Below are positions 55,762 to 63,306 of a stretch of 64,000 nt of DNA, in pieces; the stretch's first letter is position 1; each line of letters begins with the position of its first letter. Below the pieces are notes generated by a model that did no database searches, was not told the origin of the DNA, and was given only the letters and a program-made list of their open reading frames with translations. The translations under genes were made by a program, and so were the position numbers. Source of the stretch: Natrinema salinisoli (GTDB lineage: Archaea; Halobacteriota; Halobacteria; Halobacteriales; Natrialbaceae); contig NZ_CP084470.1 of assembly GCF_020405205.1 (NCBI RefSeq), forward strand, positions 62,001 through 126,000, written 5' to 3'.

Positions 55762-55833
55762 TCTGTACTTAGCGATTCCTCGCCAACGGTTTCAGCTGTA
55801 ATGACATGACCGATACGCGCGGTGTATGCAGCA
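55762..55833 (+). repeat. cassette repeat left arm before the recombinase (copy K)
   Basis: CTGTACTTAGCGATTCCTCGCC at the start and CGCGCGGTGTATGCAGCA at the end (55833). No right arm follows after 39 nt; the recombinase gene comes instead, and the matching right arm is at 56613. Confidence 0.65.
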
Positions 55834-55907
55834 CAGCTTGGCGGTACTCCCAATCCACCAGCATGAGGATCGTTACGGGTGTCTCATCACAACCAACCCG
55901 CGACTGA

Positions 55908-56582
55908 GTGGGCAGATCGCCACCGACGGGCCTAACCACCCGGCATACTCACGAAGACGTCCTAACCGACCGCGAGTTCGAACTCTTACTGGAAGCGTGT
56001 TCGACGCTCACAGAACCACACGACTTTGAAGCGCGGTTCATTTGTCTCATCGCAGGCCGACTCGGGCTTCGGGCTGGCGAAATCGCCCACTTTCAGACTG
56101 CATGGGTAAACTGGAACCACCGAAAGATTCGCATCCCACAGCACGAACCATGTCGGTGCGGATACTGCAAACGACAAGCTCGACAGGAAGCCACCCACAA
56201 CGACGACCTATCTGTCGAGGATACCGTCGCGTCCCGCTGGCATCCGAAGACCGTGGCCTCGGCTCGCCTCATCCCGTTCGACCTCTCGCTTCGGCTGGAA
56301 CTGTGCGTCGAACGCTTTGCCAACCGCTACGATTCGTTTCCTCGCTCGCGGTCAACAATCAACAGACGAGTACAGGCTGCCGCGAGCGCAGCTGACCTTC
56401 CTGGTCATGTCTATCCACACTGTCTGCGAGCGACCGCCGCCAGCTACCACGCCTACAAGGGCGTCGCCCCGGTGCCGCTACAGGCGCTGATGGGGTGGAG
56501 CGATCTGGCGACTGCACAGAAATACATCCGTATCTCTGGGACAGCGACTGCCGACGCACTGCGTCGAGTCCACCACCGATAG
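55908..56582 (+). CDS. tyrosine recombinase / integrase (catalytic domain type)
   Basis: A 224-residue recombinase. The catalytic set is visible: Arg55 (GRLGLRAGE), Lys114 (WHPKT), His171 and Arg174 (PHCLRATAAS), Trp197 in the last His/Trp position (MGWSD) and Tyr206 (AQKYIRISG). An extra Cys-rich segment CRCGYC near residue 82 may bind zinc. It lacks the N-terminal SAM-like core-binding domain of phage and Xer integrases, as do several haloarchaeal plasmid proteins of this type. The start is a GTG just after a stop codon. It lies between the left arm (55833) and right arm (56613) of one cassette repeat. Confidence 0.85.
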   Translation: MGRSPPTGLTTRHTHEDVLTDREFELLLEACSTLTEPHDFEARFICLIAGRLGLRAGEIAHFQTAWVNWNHRKIRIPQHEPCRCGYCKRQARQEATHNDDLSVEDTVASRWHPKTVASARLIPFDLSLRLELCVERFANRYDSFPRSRSTINRRVQAAASAADLPGHVYPHCLRATAASYHAYKGVAPVPLQALMGWSDLATAQKYIRISGTATADALRRVHHR

Positions 56583-56612
56583 AGATTCCTCAAACGTCCA
56601 TCAGTAACGGCG

Positions 56613-56655
56613 TGGCCGATACAGAGAAGGAAGGCAGCACGCGATCCGTTGATTT
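56613..56655 (+). repeat. cassette repeat right arm after the recombinase (copy J)
   Basis: TGGCCGATACAGAGAAGG...GCAGCACGCGATCCGTTGATTT resembles the start of right arms. It is preceded by CAGTAACGGCG, the conserved end of the 39-nt spacers. Later parts of the arm are not recognisable. Confidence 0.6.
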
Positions 56656-56733
56656 AACGGTGTTCATTGGATCAGTACACAGCTTCGGGATACTGTGAGG
56701 CTTTAACCAGTCCGCAGGAAAAGACGGTCCGTG

Positions 56734-57288
56734 TTAGCCGAGCAGATACCGAAGCTTCGGGTACCGCTCGAGGAGCGGTTGGCCGCCGACTTTGATCTGT
56801 TCGATGTAGCGGTCAAGGCCGGCGATGCGGCCCGCCGCAAAGGCACCAAGCGCCAGGAAGACGACGACGTAGATCAGCGTGGAGTCGAATAGTGCGAGCC
56901 ACTGTCCTTCCCAGCCGCCGAGGTAGAACATCGTCATCTGGATCGTGCCACCGAGGGCTGCCAGGCGGACGAATGCGCCGGTGATCAGCGCGACGCCGAT
57001 CAACACTTGAGTGACCGGTACGACGACGTTGATGATCTCGAGCAGGGCGGCGTTGCTGGCCATCGCGGCGAAGAGGCCGCTGACGGGGCTAGCCGGATCG
57101 ACGTGCATGAGATACCCGCTGGCGTCGAACGGCCAGTCAGTGATCTTGCCAAGTCCCGCGAACAGGATCATTCCGCCCATCACGACCCGCAGGGCGACGA
57201 CGAACCACGCCGTCAGTGCGTGGGGGTGTCCTTCGAGCGTAATTCCCGCGTATCGGCTTTCGAGTCTGTTTCGAATGGTAGTTGACAT
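56734..57288 (-). CDS. DoxX family membrane protein
   Basis: A four-helix membrane protein of 184 residues. VALRVVMGGMILFAGLGKITDWPFD is the DoxX/DoxD start pattern, continuing with VPVTQVLIGVALITGAFVRLAALGGTIQM. Members function in thiosulfate:quinone oxidation or as general redox-stress membrane subunits. It has minus orientation inside the cassette 56613-57454, unlike most of its neighbours. Codon use is GC-rich and core-like. Confidence 0.85.
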   Translation of the reverse strand: MSTTIRNRLESRYAGITLEGHPHALTAWFVVALRVVMGGMILFAGLGKITDWPFDASGYLMHVDPASPVSGLFAAMASNAALLEIINVVVPVTQVLIGVALITGAFVRLAALGGTIQMTMFYLGGWEGQWLALFDSTLIYVVVFLALGAFAAGRIAGLDRYIEQIKVGGQPLLERYPKLRYLLG

Positions 57289-57382
57289 GATCTGGTAACC
57301 TCTTGTATTTGTATAAAGGGGTCGAACGGGGATGATCGAGTACCCTTTATATAATGGGTCCGGGGACGGTCCCTACCTGTGC

Positions 57383-57555
57383 CCTGTACCGAGCGATCAC
57401 CACTTTCACAGACCGAGTCGAATCCCGAGGAACATTCGCGCTCTCTATTCAGCAACGATTGAGTGTTCTGTCCGGATATTTCCACAAACAGCGTACTGAA
57501 TACAGAGGATAAGTTCAGCACGACGGCTTTGTTTGATTCACACCAGATACAATGA
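57383..57555 (+). repeat. cassette repeat C (full copy)
   Basis: Left arm CCTGTACCGAGCGATCACCAC... ends CTCTCTATTCAGCA (57454). A 39-nt spacer follows, then the right arm TACTGAATACAGAGGATAAG (from 57494) with TTCAGCACGACGGCTTTG. The arm ends shortly after TTGATTCACACC. Confidence 0.85.
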
Positions 57556-57693
57556 ATAATAAATCCAGTAAATACGCTTATTTGATCATTAGAAGGGCTT
57601 AACCTTCCGTGTGAATTTATATATTACAATTCGATGACAATGTGTTCTAACTGATGCCTACTCTTTATAACCACTCATGAATATTCTCTGGTA

Positions 57694-58515
57694 ATGGATT
57701 CGCAGGACCAAGACCTCATTCGGCTACTCACAGATGCCACCAATCGGGCGGTTTTGACCGCACTCACCGATGCTTCTCACGGACTTTCCGTGACTGAGGT
57801 TGCTGAACAACTCGTTTCGGAGGACGAACGAGATATGGAGGAGATGGTTATCTCGCTCCATCACAACTATTTGCCTCGGCTTGACCAAGCAGGGCTGCTC
57901 ACGTACGACCGCGATGAAAACATCGTCACCAGCGAGAACTATGTGACAAGTGACACCGAGTGGATGGACATAGACGTACTCAAAGATCTGCTCTCACGGT
58001 TCAGCCTGGGTCGCAAACCAGACGAAAGCACCGTTGGGCGACTGGAGGGGCGTGAGGCCGTGTACGACTACTGCCGGGGGTTGGCTGATAGAGCTGAGGA
58101 TGAACTGTTTCTGATTTACGCCTCTGACGAACTCCTCGACGAGGAGTGTCTCCCTCATGCGGAGAGAGCTATCGAGCGAGGAGCTGAACTCCATGCTGGG
58201 ACGAAAAGTCGAGAGGCACGGGAGTTCTTTCGAGATCGTCTTCCAGAAGCGACGATATGGGAACCTCAGATGGACTGGATGTATGAACACTCGAGCTATC
58301 CCAAAGTGAGTCGGCTGATTGTCGCTGATCGAGTGAAAGTCGTTGTTGGTCTGTGGGACGAAGATGCTGATGGGGCGAAAACGGAAACTGCAATAGTCGG
58401 AGAAGGAACGACTAATCCCTTGGTGGTCCTTGTCCGTGAACTGCTCGGTCCTCGATTAGATCATCTCGATTACCAGAGTGACGAATTCCTTGGAGGTCTT
58501 CCGTTTGAAAGCTGA
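57694..58515 (+). CDS. HTH regulator with C-terminal sensor domain (DUF7344-like plus FilR1/TrmB-like)
   Basis: A 273-residue regulator. The N-terminal winged helix (LIRLLTDATNRAVLTALTDASHGLSVTEVAEQL; HHNYLPRLDQAGLLTYD) resembles the DUF7344-type domain also seen at 22923. After a short linker the C-terminal part (GREAVYDYCRGLADRAEDELFLIYASDELLDEECLPHAERAIERGAELHAGT, and PKVSRLIVADRVKVVVGLWDED) looks like a phospholipase-D-like or TrmB sensor domain without catalytic residues. It probably binds a small ligand. It is the only gene of the cassette 57494-58629. Confidence 0.78.
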   Translation: MDSQDQDLIRLLTDATNRAVLTALTDASHGLSVTEVAEQLVSEDERDMEEMVISLHHNYLPRLDQAGLLTYDRDENIVTSENYVTSDTEWMDIDVLKDLLSRFSLGRKPDESTVGRLEGREAVYDYCRGLADRAEDELFLIYASDELLDEECLPHAERAIERGAELHAGTKSREAREFFRDRLPEATIWEPQMDWMYEHSSYPKVSRLIVADRVKVVVGLWDEDADGAKTETAIVGEGTTNPLVVLVRELLGPRLDHLDYQSDEFLGGLPFES

Positions 58516-58557
58516 CCACCAATATCCGCTGCGAGGAATGAGTTCAATAACTGCTTC

Positions 58558-58760
58558 TCCTGTACTGACTGATCACTACGTCGAAGATCGAGCCGAACCC
58601 CGTGCGACATTCGCGCTGTGTATTCAGCAAGACCTGAGCGAACTCCCGGGCCACTGCCAAGAACAGCGTGGTGAATACAGAGGATGTGTGCAGCATGACG
58701 ACCCCGTTTGTTTTGGATCGAAAGTAGTGTACCAGCTGTTCACTACACATGCAAACTGAA
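58558..58760 (+). repeat. cassette repeat D (full copy)
   Basis: Left arm TCCTGTACTGACTGATCACT... ends CTGTGTATTCAGCA (58629). The 39-nt spacer is followed by the right arm TGGTGAATACAGAGGATG (from 58669), GCAGCATGACGACCCC and ACCAGCTGTTCACTA. Paralogue 3 begins 100 nt later. Confidence 0.85.
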
Positions 58761-58859
58761 CGATTAGGCGTACGAAGACAGTAAGGAGTTGTGACTGAGT
58801 CAAATTCCATTACACCCTAGACCAAAAAACACTTACTGTTGACACGAAGATGAGTGATG

Positions 58860-59642
58860 ATGAAGGTGAAAGTTACGACTCTATTTTCGATACTCGTTGT
58901 TTTCTTTTTGTTTGCCACTATAGTTCATCCAATGTCGCTCACAAATCCCTATCATAAATCTGGACCATCGTATGAGATCTCTCATGAGCCAACAAATGCC
59001 TTTAAAGAAACGGTAAGAGAGAAAAACATCAGTACATCAAATCCGACACCTGTAGATGACCTTTCATCAGACGCACAGCGAGCATTCGAGGAAGCAAAAG
59101 ACCAGCCCCGGAGGAGTGGGGATAGATATGCTGGCTCGCAATACCTTGGAAGCGTCAACGTGTGTAAAGACTATCTATATTATTGCAATGGTTATACAGA
59201 CTCGCCAGAATTCCCTACTGCTGAGACTCATGAAAACTCTCCTAGTGGAGTATATAGTCCACAATATGGTCTCGTAGAAGATACAGATGGTGAGATATAC
59301 CTCATAGAAACTGATATTGGAGGAGATAGTTTTGGCCTTGGAGGATTTGTCGAACTGTTTCTCAAGTTTATCTCCTTTGGACCGTATGCTGTATTTCTTA
59401 CACTACTAACATGGACTCAACGTAATAATAATCCTCATAAAATACGCAACTTTGCAGGATATGGAGTAGGAATGATTGTGCTGGCTTTTGTATTTCCGTA
59501 TCTCATAATGATTCCCTATATTCCAGCAGGCCCAACAACTATACTCGGATTTGTAGGCGTAACATGGCTAGTGATATCGTACGGAGTCATAAATCTCACA
59601 AGGTCAAAAGAAATACTAATGAGAGATAGAGGCGAGTGGTGA
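58860..59642 (+). CDS. cassette membrane protein, paralogue 3
   Basis: About 260 residues, the most diverged and most AT-rich member of the family. The N-terminal helix is followed by SHEPTNAFKETVREKNIS, the P-V-D-D-L-SSDAQRAFEEAKDQP block shared with the other two, a Cys pair (VCKDYLYYCNGY), VEDTDGEIYLIE, and three C-terminal helices (GPYAVFLTLLTW, GYGVGMIVLAFVFPYLIM, TILGFVGVTWLVISYGV). Three adjacent starts exist (GTG 58854, ATG 58857, ATG 58860); the last matches the MK start of the paralogues. Function is unknown. Confidence 0.78.
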   Translation: MKVKVTTLFSILVVFFLFATIVHPMSLTNPYHKSGPSYEISHEPTNAFKETVREKNISTSNPTPVDDLSSDAQRAFEEAKDQPRRSGDRYAGSQYLGSVNVCKDYLYYCNGYTDSPEFPTAETHENSPSGVYSPQYGLVEDTDGEIYLIETDIGGDSFGLGGFVELFLKFISFGPYAVFLTLLTWTQRNNNPHKIRNFAGYGVGMIVLAFVFPYLIMIPYIPAGPTTILGFVGVTWLVISYGVINLTRSKEILMRDRGEW

Positions 59643-59692
59643 TACTATTTATTAATTCAAATTCATATATGGAGCTCAACTCCTTTCTTTCT

Positions 59693-59805
59693 GCGGGTCC
59701 AGCTATGCCCAGCATTTTGGACGTAACATGGCTATGATATACCACGAGATTATCAGTCTCACACGTTTAAAAACGATGCTGAGAGAAGATAGGACACTGG
59801 ATTAG
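59693..59805 (+). pseudogene. C-terminal remnant of a fourth paralogue
   Basis: Just downstream of paralogue 3, one frame reads AGPAMPSILDVTWL and, after a frame change, MIYHEIISLTRLKTMLREDR. These match AGPTTILGFVGVTWL and ISYGVINLTRSKEILMRDR at the end of paralogue 3. It is a broken partial duplicate within the same cassette. Confidence 0.65.
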
Positions 59806-59839
59806 GAATATTTCAGGACCACTAAGCAATGTGTGTCTT

Positions 59840-60039
59840 ACCTGTACTAAGTGATCACCACTTCCGTAGATCGATTACAATCTCGTGCCGCATCCGCGCG
59901 GTGTATTCAGCATGTCTTGCTCGATCTATCCAGTAACTGGTAGAATTGGCGTGACCGATACAGAGAATGAGTTCAGCATGATGGCTTTGTTTATTTCGTT
60001 CTCAGTCGATGAACCAGCCGTTCAGCAGATCTGCGTATG
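59840..60039 (+). repeat. cassette repeat E (full copy)
   Basis: Left arm CCTGTACTAAGTGATCACCA... ends CGGTGTATTCAGCA (59912). The 39-nt spacer, which contains its own CCAGTAACTGG palindrome, is followed by the right arm TGACCGATACAGAGAATGAG (from 59952), TTCAGCATGATGGC and GAACCAGCCGTTCAGCAGAT. Confidence 0.85.
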
Positions 60040-60098
60040 GAACAGTACCCGTGTCACTATCCCAAAAAGAATTCATGTACATATTATTAACATATAGT

Positions 60099-60514
60099 AT
60101 GAATCGACGGCAGTATCTCTCTGTAGTTACCGCTGGTGCCACAATCTGCTTTTCTGGCTGTACGGGCTTTTTCAACGATGATGTCGAACTTCTCGGCGTT
60201 GCCCTCGGAAATATGCAGAGTAAGGAACGGACACTGTCCGTTCGAATTACGAACGAGGGGGAAATCATTGATGAATCTACTCATGAACTCCCCCAGAGGA
60301 CTCTTGGACTTTCCTCGACTGTACATGGCCACATGAACCGGGTCAGTTCGCTATTACAGGCCAGCTGGAGGGGGATAAAGAGTGGGTTGAACGCGAACTC
60401 ACTAATGCCGAATCTGATTGCGTAGCCGTCACTATCAAAGTCACCACGTTCGACCACGTCGGATTTACGGTTACTGAAACCTGTGACACCTCTGCTGAAA
60501 CGGAACAGTGTTAG
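60099..60514 (+). pseudogene. small Tat lipoprotein gene with a one-base frameshift
   Basis: MNRRQYLS gives a twin-arginine-like start, and FSGC provides a lipobox (Cys21). The frame reads well to STHELP, then loses sense at a run of five C (about 60287-60292). Adding one C restores PEDSWTFLDCTWPHEPGQF, then GQLEGDKEWVERELTN and VTTFDHVGFTVTETC to a stop at 60512-60514. The product would be about 138 residues. Either a true inactivating slip in a C run, or a sequencing error. A haloarchaeal beta-sandwich lipoprotein of unknown role. Confidence 0.65.
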
Positions 60515-60550
60515 CTCAATATTGGTAGAGAGTTCTGTAGTAATTTCTTC

Positions 60551-60695
60551 AGCTGTACTGAGCGATCACTGCCGTCACAAATCGGCCCCGATCTCATCCG
60601 ACATTCGTGCGTTCTATCCAGCAGCGGCTGCTCATTCTATGCGAACACTGACAGAAATGGCGTGCTGACTACAGAGGATAGATTCAGCAGACTCC
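60551..60695 (+). repeat. cassette repeat F
   Basis: Left arm AGCTGTACTGAGCGATCACT... ends CGTTCTATCCAGCA (60623). The 39-nt spacer is nearly identical to that of copy B. The right arm TGCTGACTACAGAGGATAGA (from 60663) with TTCAGCAGAC is then truncated. Confidence 0.85.
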
Positions 60696-60998
60696 GACGC
60701 TCAGTCAGAAGTGGGTCCGATCGATGCAGAAGAATGCTTTATGGCTATTCGTGAAAGCTGGTGATCCGCTCAGTGAAGAGGCGATCCGCAGAGCGGAATC
60801 TTCCCACTTGCAGGCGGTGACGACCTTGCATCGTCTGCACCGACGTCAATAGCTGCCAGAACCCCACTAGATACTTATTCTACTCGCGCAGTCGTGTCGT
60901 TCTCTGCGGAGGCATAACCCGAATGGGCACCGGAACAATCGAACGAGAGTACGAATGATACATAGAGAACCGGGAGAAGATAGGTCAAGGGTGACACA
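60696..60998. other. intergenic, no gene recognised
   Basis: About 300 nt between the truncated right arm of repeat F and the methyltransferase start. A short inverted stretch with AGTGAAGAGGCGATCCGC is visible near 60771. Nothing codes convincingly. Confidence 0.4.
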
Positions 60999-62063
60999 AT
61001 GTCCATTAACGAAGACAGACTCGAAGAACTGATAGAAACTGCCACTACCGATATCGGCGCGATCGCGTACGCACCGCTAGCCGTCATCGGCGATCGGCTC
61101 GGACTCTACGATGCTCTTGCCGAACACGGACCGCTCACAACGAGCGAACTCGCCGACCGCACTGACACCGCTGAGCGGTATGTGCGCGAGTGGCTCGCTG
61201 CCAGTGCAGCCAGCGATTACGTGAGCTACGACCCCGAGACGGAGCACTACAGCCTCTCCCCGGAACAGGCACTCTTGCTAGCCGATACGGAAGGTCCAGC
61301 ATCTCCGCTTGCGGGCTTGTTCCAGATCGCTACCGCCGCCGGTAAGATCACGCCCAAGATTGAGACAGCCTTCCGTACCGGTGACGGCGTCGGATGGCAC
61401 GAACACGACGAGGGGGTCTTCCAAGGCATGATGCGCGCCTCCGAATTTGACTTCAAGGAAAACCTTGTTTCCGACTGGATCCCTTCCCTCGACGGGGTTG
61501 ACGAGAAACTCCAAGAGGGCGCACGAGTCGCTGACATCGGGTGTGGCCAGGGCGAATCGATAATCACTATGGCTCAAGCCTATCCCAAGTCGACGTTCGT
61601 CGGATACGATTACCACGAGGGGTCTATCAAAGCGGCACGCGAACGCGCGGCTACCGCCGAGGTAACCGATCAGGTCAGCTTCGAGGTTGCGAGAGCCAAG
61701 GAGTACGACGGTAGTGATTACGACTTCGTCACCTCCTTTGACTGCCTGCACGACATGGGTGATCCAGTCGGTGTTGCAGCGCACGTCCGAGAGACACTCG
61801 CTGACGACGGCACGTGGATGATCGTAGAGCCACTCAGTGGTGATCGAGTTGAGGAGAATCTGCATCCGCGTGGGCGGATGTATTATTCGGTGTCTACGAT
61901 GATGTGTACGCCAAACGCACTCAATCAGGAAGGTCCCCACGCATTAGGCGCTCAGGCTGGGGAAGAACGGCTACGTGAGGTGGTCACCGAGGGTGGCTTT
62001 TCGGAGTTCCGCCGCGCGACCGAGACGCCGCCGTTCGAGATGGTTCTTGAAGCAAAACCGTAG
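60999..62063 (+). CDS. winged-helix SAM-dependent methyltransferase
   Basis: A 354-residue protein. The N-terminal ~85 residues form a winged-helix dimerisation domain (IGDRLGLYDALAEHGPLTTSELADRTDTAERYVREWL). The SAM motif I, VADIGCGQGES, is at residues 177-187. Motifs YDYHEG and FVTSFDCLHDMGDP follow, and the C-terminus ends VTEGGFSEFRRATETPPFEMVLEAKP. This matches small-molecule O/N-methyltransferases of the Rv2258c type. The substrate is unknown. The gene is GC-rich and stands alone between repeats F and G. Confidence 0.88.
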   Translation: MSINEDRLEELIETATTDIGAIAYAPLAVIGDRLGLYDALAEHGPLTTSELADRTDTAERYVREWLAASAASDYVSYDPETEHYSLSPEQALLLADTEGPASPLAGLFQIATAAGKITPKIETAFRTGDGVGWHEHDEGVFQGMMRASEFDFKENLVSDWIPSLDGVDEKLQEGARVADIGCGQGESIITMAQAYPKSTFVGYDYHEGSIKAARERAATAEVTDQVSFEVARAKEYDGSDYDFVTSFDCLHDMGDPVGVAAHVRETLADDGTWMIVEPLSGDRVEENLHPRGRMYYSVSTMMCTPNALNQEGPHALGAQAGEERLREVVTEGGFSEFRRATETPPFEMVLEAKP

Positions 62064-62339
62064 CGGGGGTGGGTGCCTCATCTTGACACGAAGATATGAC
62101 TACGGCGATTTCGAGGAGGCTGACGCGGTCTCGAAATCTGGCTCAGAACAGCAGAGGGTTCCGACGTACTCCTCGGCGGTGTGTCTCTGAGCGCGTATCC
62201 GCCGGTCATCACGTCCAGCACGTTCTGAACCCTCGGGAGAACCCGGCGTCGAAACGCGTTGTAGGCGTCGGCCGATCGTCCCATGCTCGTTCGTGTCGGA
62301 CCTGTGCCGGATAGCCCCGATATATTATCAGAAACGCCC
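62064..62339. other. intergenic; left arm expected here but not recognised
   Basis: By analogy with the other cassettes a left arm should lie here. GTGTCGGACCTGTGCCGGATAG near 62293 is the only vague resemblance. TTATCAGAAACGCCC at 62325-62339 resembles the conserved end of the 39-nt spacers. Confidence 0.4.
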
Positions 62340-62415
62340 TGCTGAATACAGAGGATGAATGCAGCACGGGGTTGCCGTTCATTTCACGTCGAGACGGGTG
62401 AACCAGCCACTCACT
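62340..62415 (+). repeat. cassette repeat G (right arm)
   Basis: TGCTGAATACAGAGGATGA, then GCAGCACGGGGTTGCCG, TCATTTCACG and GAACCAGCCACTCAC. Its first 19 nt are the perfect inverse of the end at 63148-63166. Confidence 0.8.
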
Positions 62416-62495
62416 ATATCTGACTATCTAACGGCTGTTTCAGCGGGAAAGTAATCGAAAATAGGAATTCAATAGAACGACTTGGTTATGGTGTG

Positions 62496-62990
62496 TTATT
62501 CCGCGGATGATTTTGTCTTAGTACCAATGACATCATAAATTTCTATGTGTTCCTTTTCTTCCAAATAGGACGCTTCCACCCGGTCGTACACCTGTGCTTG
62601 ATTGAAATTTCCACGGTCCGTGAAATCGTTATGACAACCCGTGAAATCACCAGTTTCCCATTGCTCACTACAGACGCCGATCACATACCAAACCTGATCG
62701 TATGTCTGGTGTAATTCGTCGTGAAACGTCTCCGAGATTATCGGTTGGTCGGGGTCATCAATGTAATCACTCCACTGTTCGGAAATATAGCCGTCCACTT
62801 TTTCTGCACGATCATCAAAGGAAACATCCAGTACGGTCTCGTTGGCACCGTCCGTTGGCCAGCCTTCAATACTTTTTAGTTGAACATATCCACTCACGGA
62901 ACCGGCACTCTCGAAGGCAGATGCCTGACAACCTGCCAATCCAGCAGCACCAGCTACTGCGCCTGCAAGAACATCACGTCGGGAGGGCAT
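62496..62990 (-). CDS. hypothetical Tat lipoprotein
   Basis: A 164-residue secreted protein. MPSRRDVLAG gives a twin-arginine motif and GLAGC the lipobox (Cys21). The mature part is acidic with Cys in VCSEQWETGDFTGC, which may pair. No known domain. It has minus orientation between two inverted right-arm repeats (62340 and 63166), which fits an inversion relative to the plus-strand cassettes beside it. Confidence 0.75.
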   Translation of the reverse strand: MPSRRDVLAGAVAGAAGLAGCQASAFESAGSVSGYVQLKSIEGWPTDGANETVLDVSFDDRAEKVDGYISEQWSDYIDDPDQPIISETFHDELHQTYDQVWYVIGVCSEQWETGDFTGCHNDFTDRGNFNQAQVYDRVEASYLEEKEHIEIYDVIGTKTKSSAE

Positions 62991-63139
62991 ACTCGATATA
63001 TATGAATAAAACTACATAAAAACACCGTTCTTTTGTGAAGGAACTCTACATTTTGTGATTTGTCAGAATGGCTGAGTCGCTGCGTGTCATCAGTGAAAAG
63101 AGCAGGCTGCTGCTCCACGTCTAAACAGAGGACCAGTTT

Positions 63140-63166
63140 CGCTGAACTCATCCTCTGTATTCAGCA
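63140..63166 (-). repeat. cassette repeat right-arm start, inverted (copy H1)
   Basis: On the minus strand it begins TGCTGAATACAGAGGATGAG and continues TTCAGC before diverging. It lies 150 nt upstream of the start of the lipoprotein gene, the usual place of a right arm. Confidence 0.75.
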
Positions 63167-63219
63167 CGCAGTTTCTGATATTTCTCGGACAAATTGGTCA
63201 TCGCTCCGTTATCTGCTTG

Positions 63220-63292
63220 TCTGTACTTACCGATCACTATCCCTCGCAGATCCCGTCTCAGACTGTACCTCATTCGCGTTATCTATTCGGCG
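63220..63292 (+). repeat. cassette repeat left arm (copy H2)
   Basis: TCTGTACTTACCGATCACTA, then CCTCGCAGATCCCGTC and CATTCGCGTTATCTATTCGGCG. It is the last recognisable arm in the window. Confidence 0.75.
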
Positions 63293-63306
63293 CGACCCCG
63301 GACGTC

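Noticed and set aside
54558-60668. The repeat as a conserved small protein gene
   Set aside because: Similar frames appear in some copies (for example ending RTLSETAC and RTLTEMAC), but other copies have stops or indels in every frame, so conservation is not at the protein level.
51000-63300. A classical integron
   Set aside because: The recombinase lacks a recognisable IntI-specific segment, it is not at one end of the array with an attI site, and the repeats are not attC-like in length or core. Only the organisation is similar.
51000-63300. The repeats as a CRISPR array
   Set aside because: Copies are about 200 nt, diverged, and separated by whole genes.
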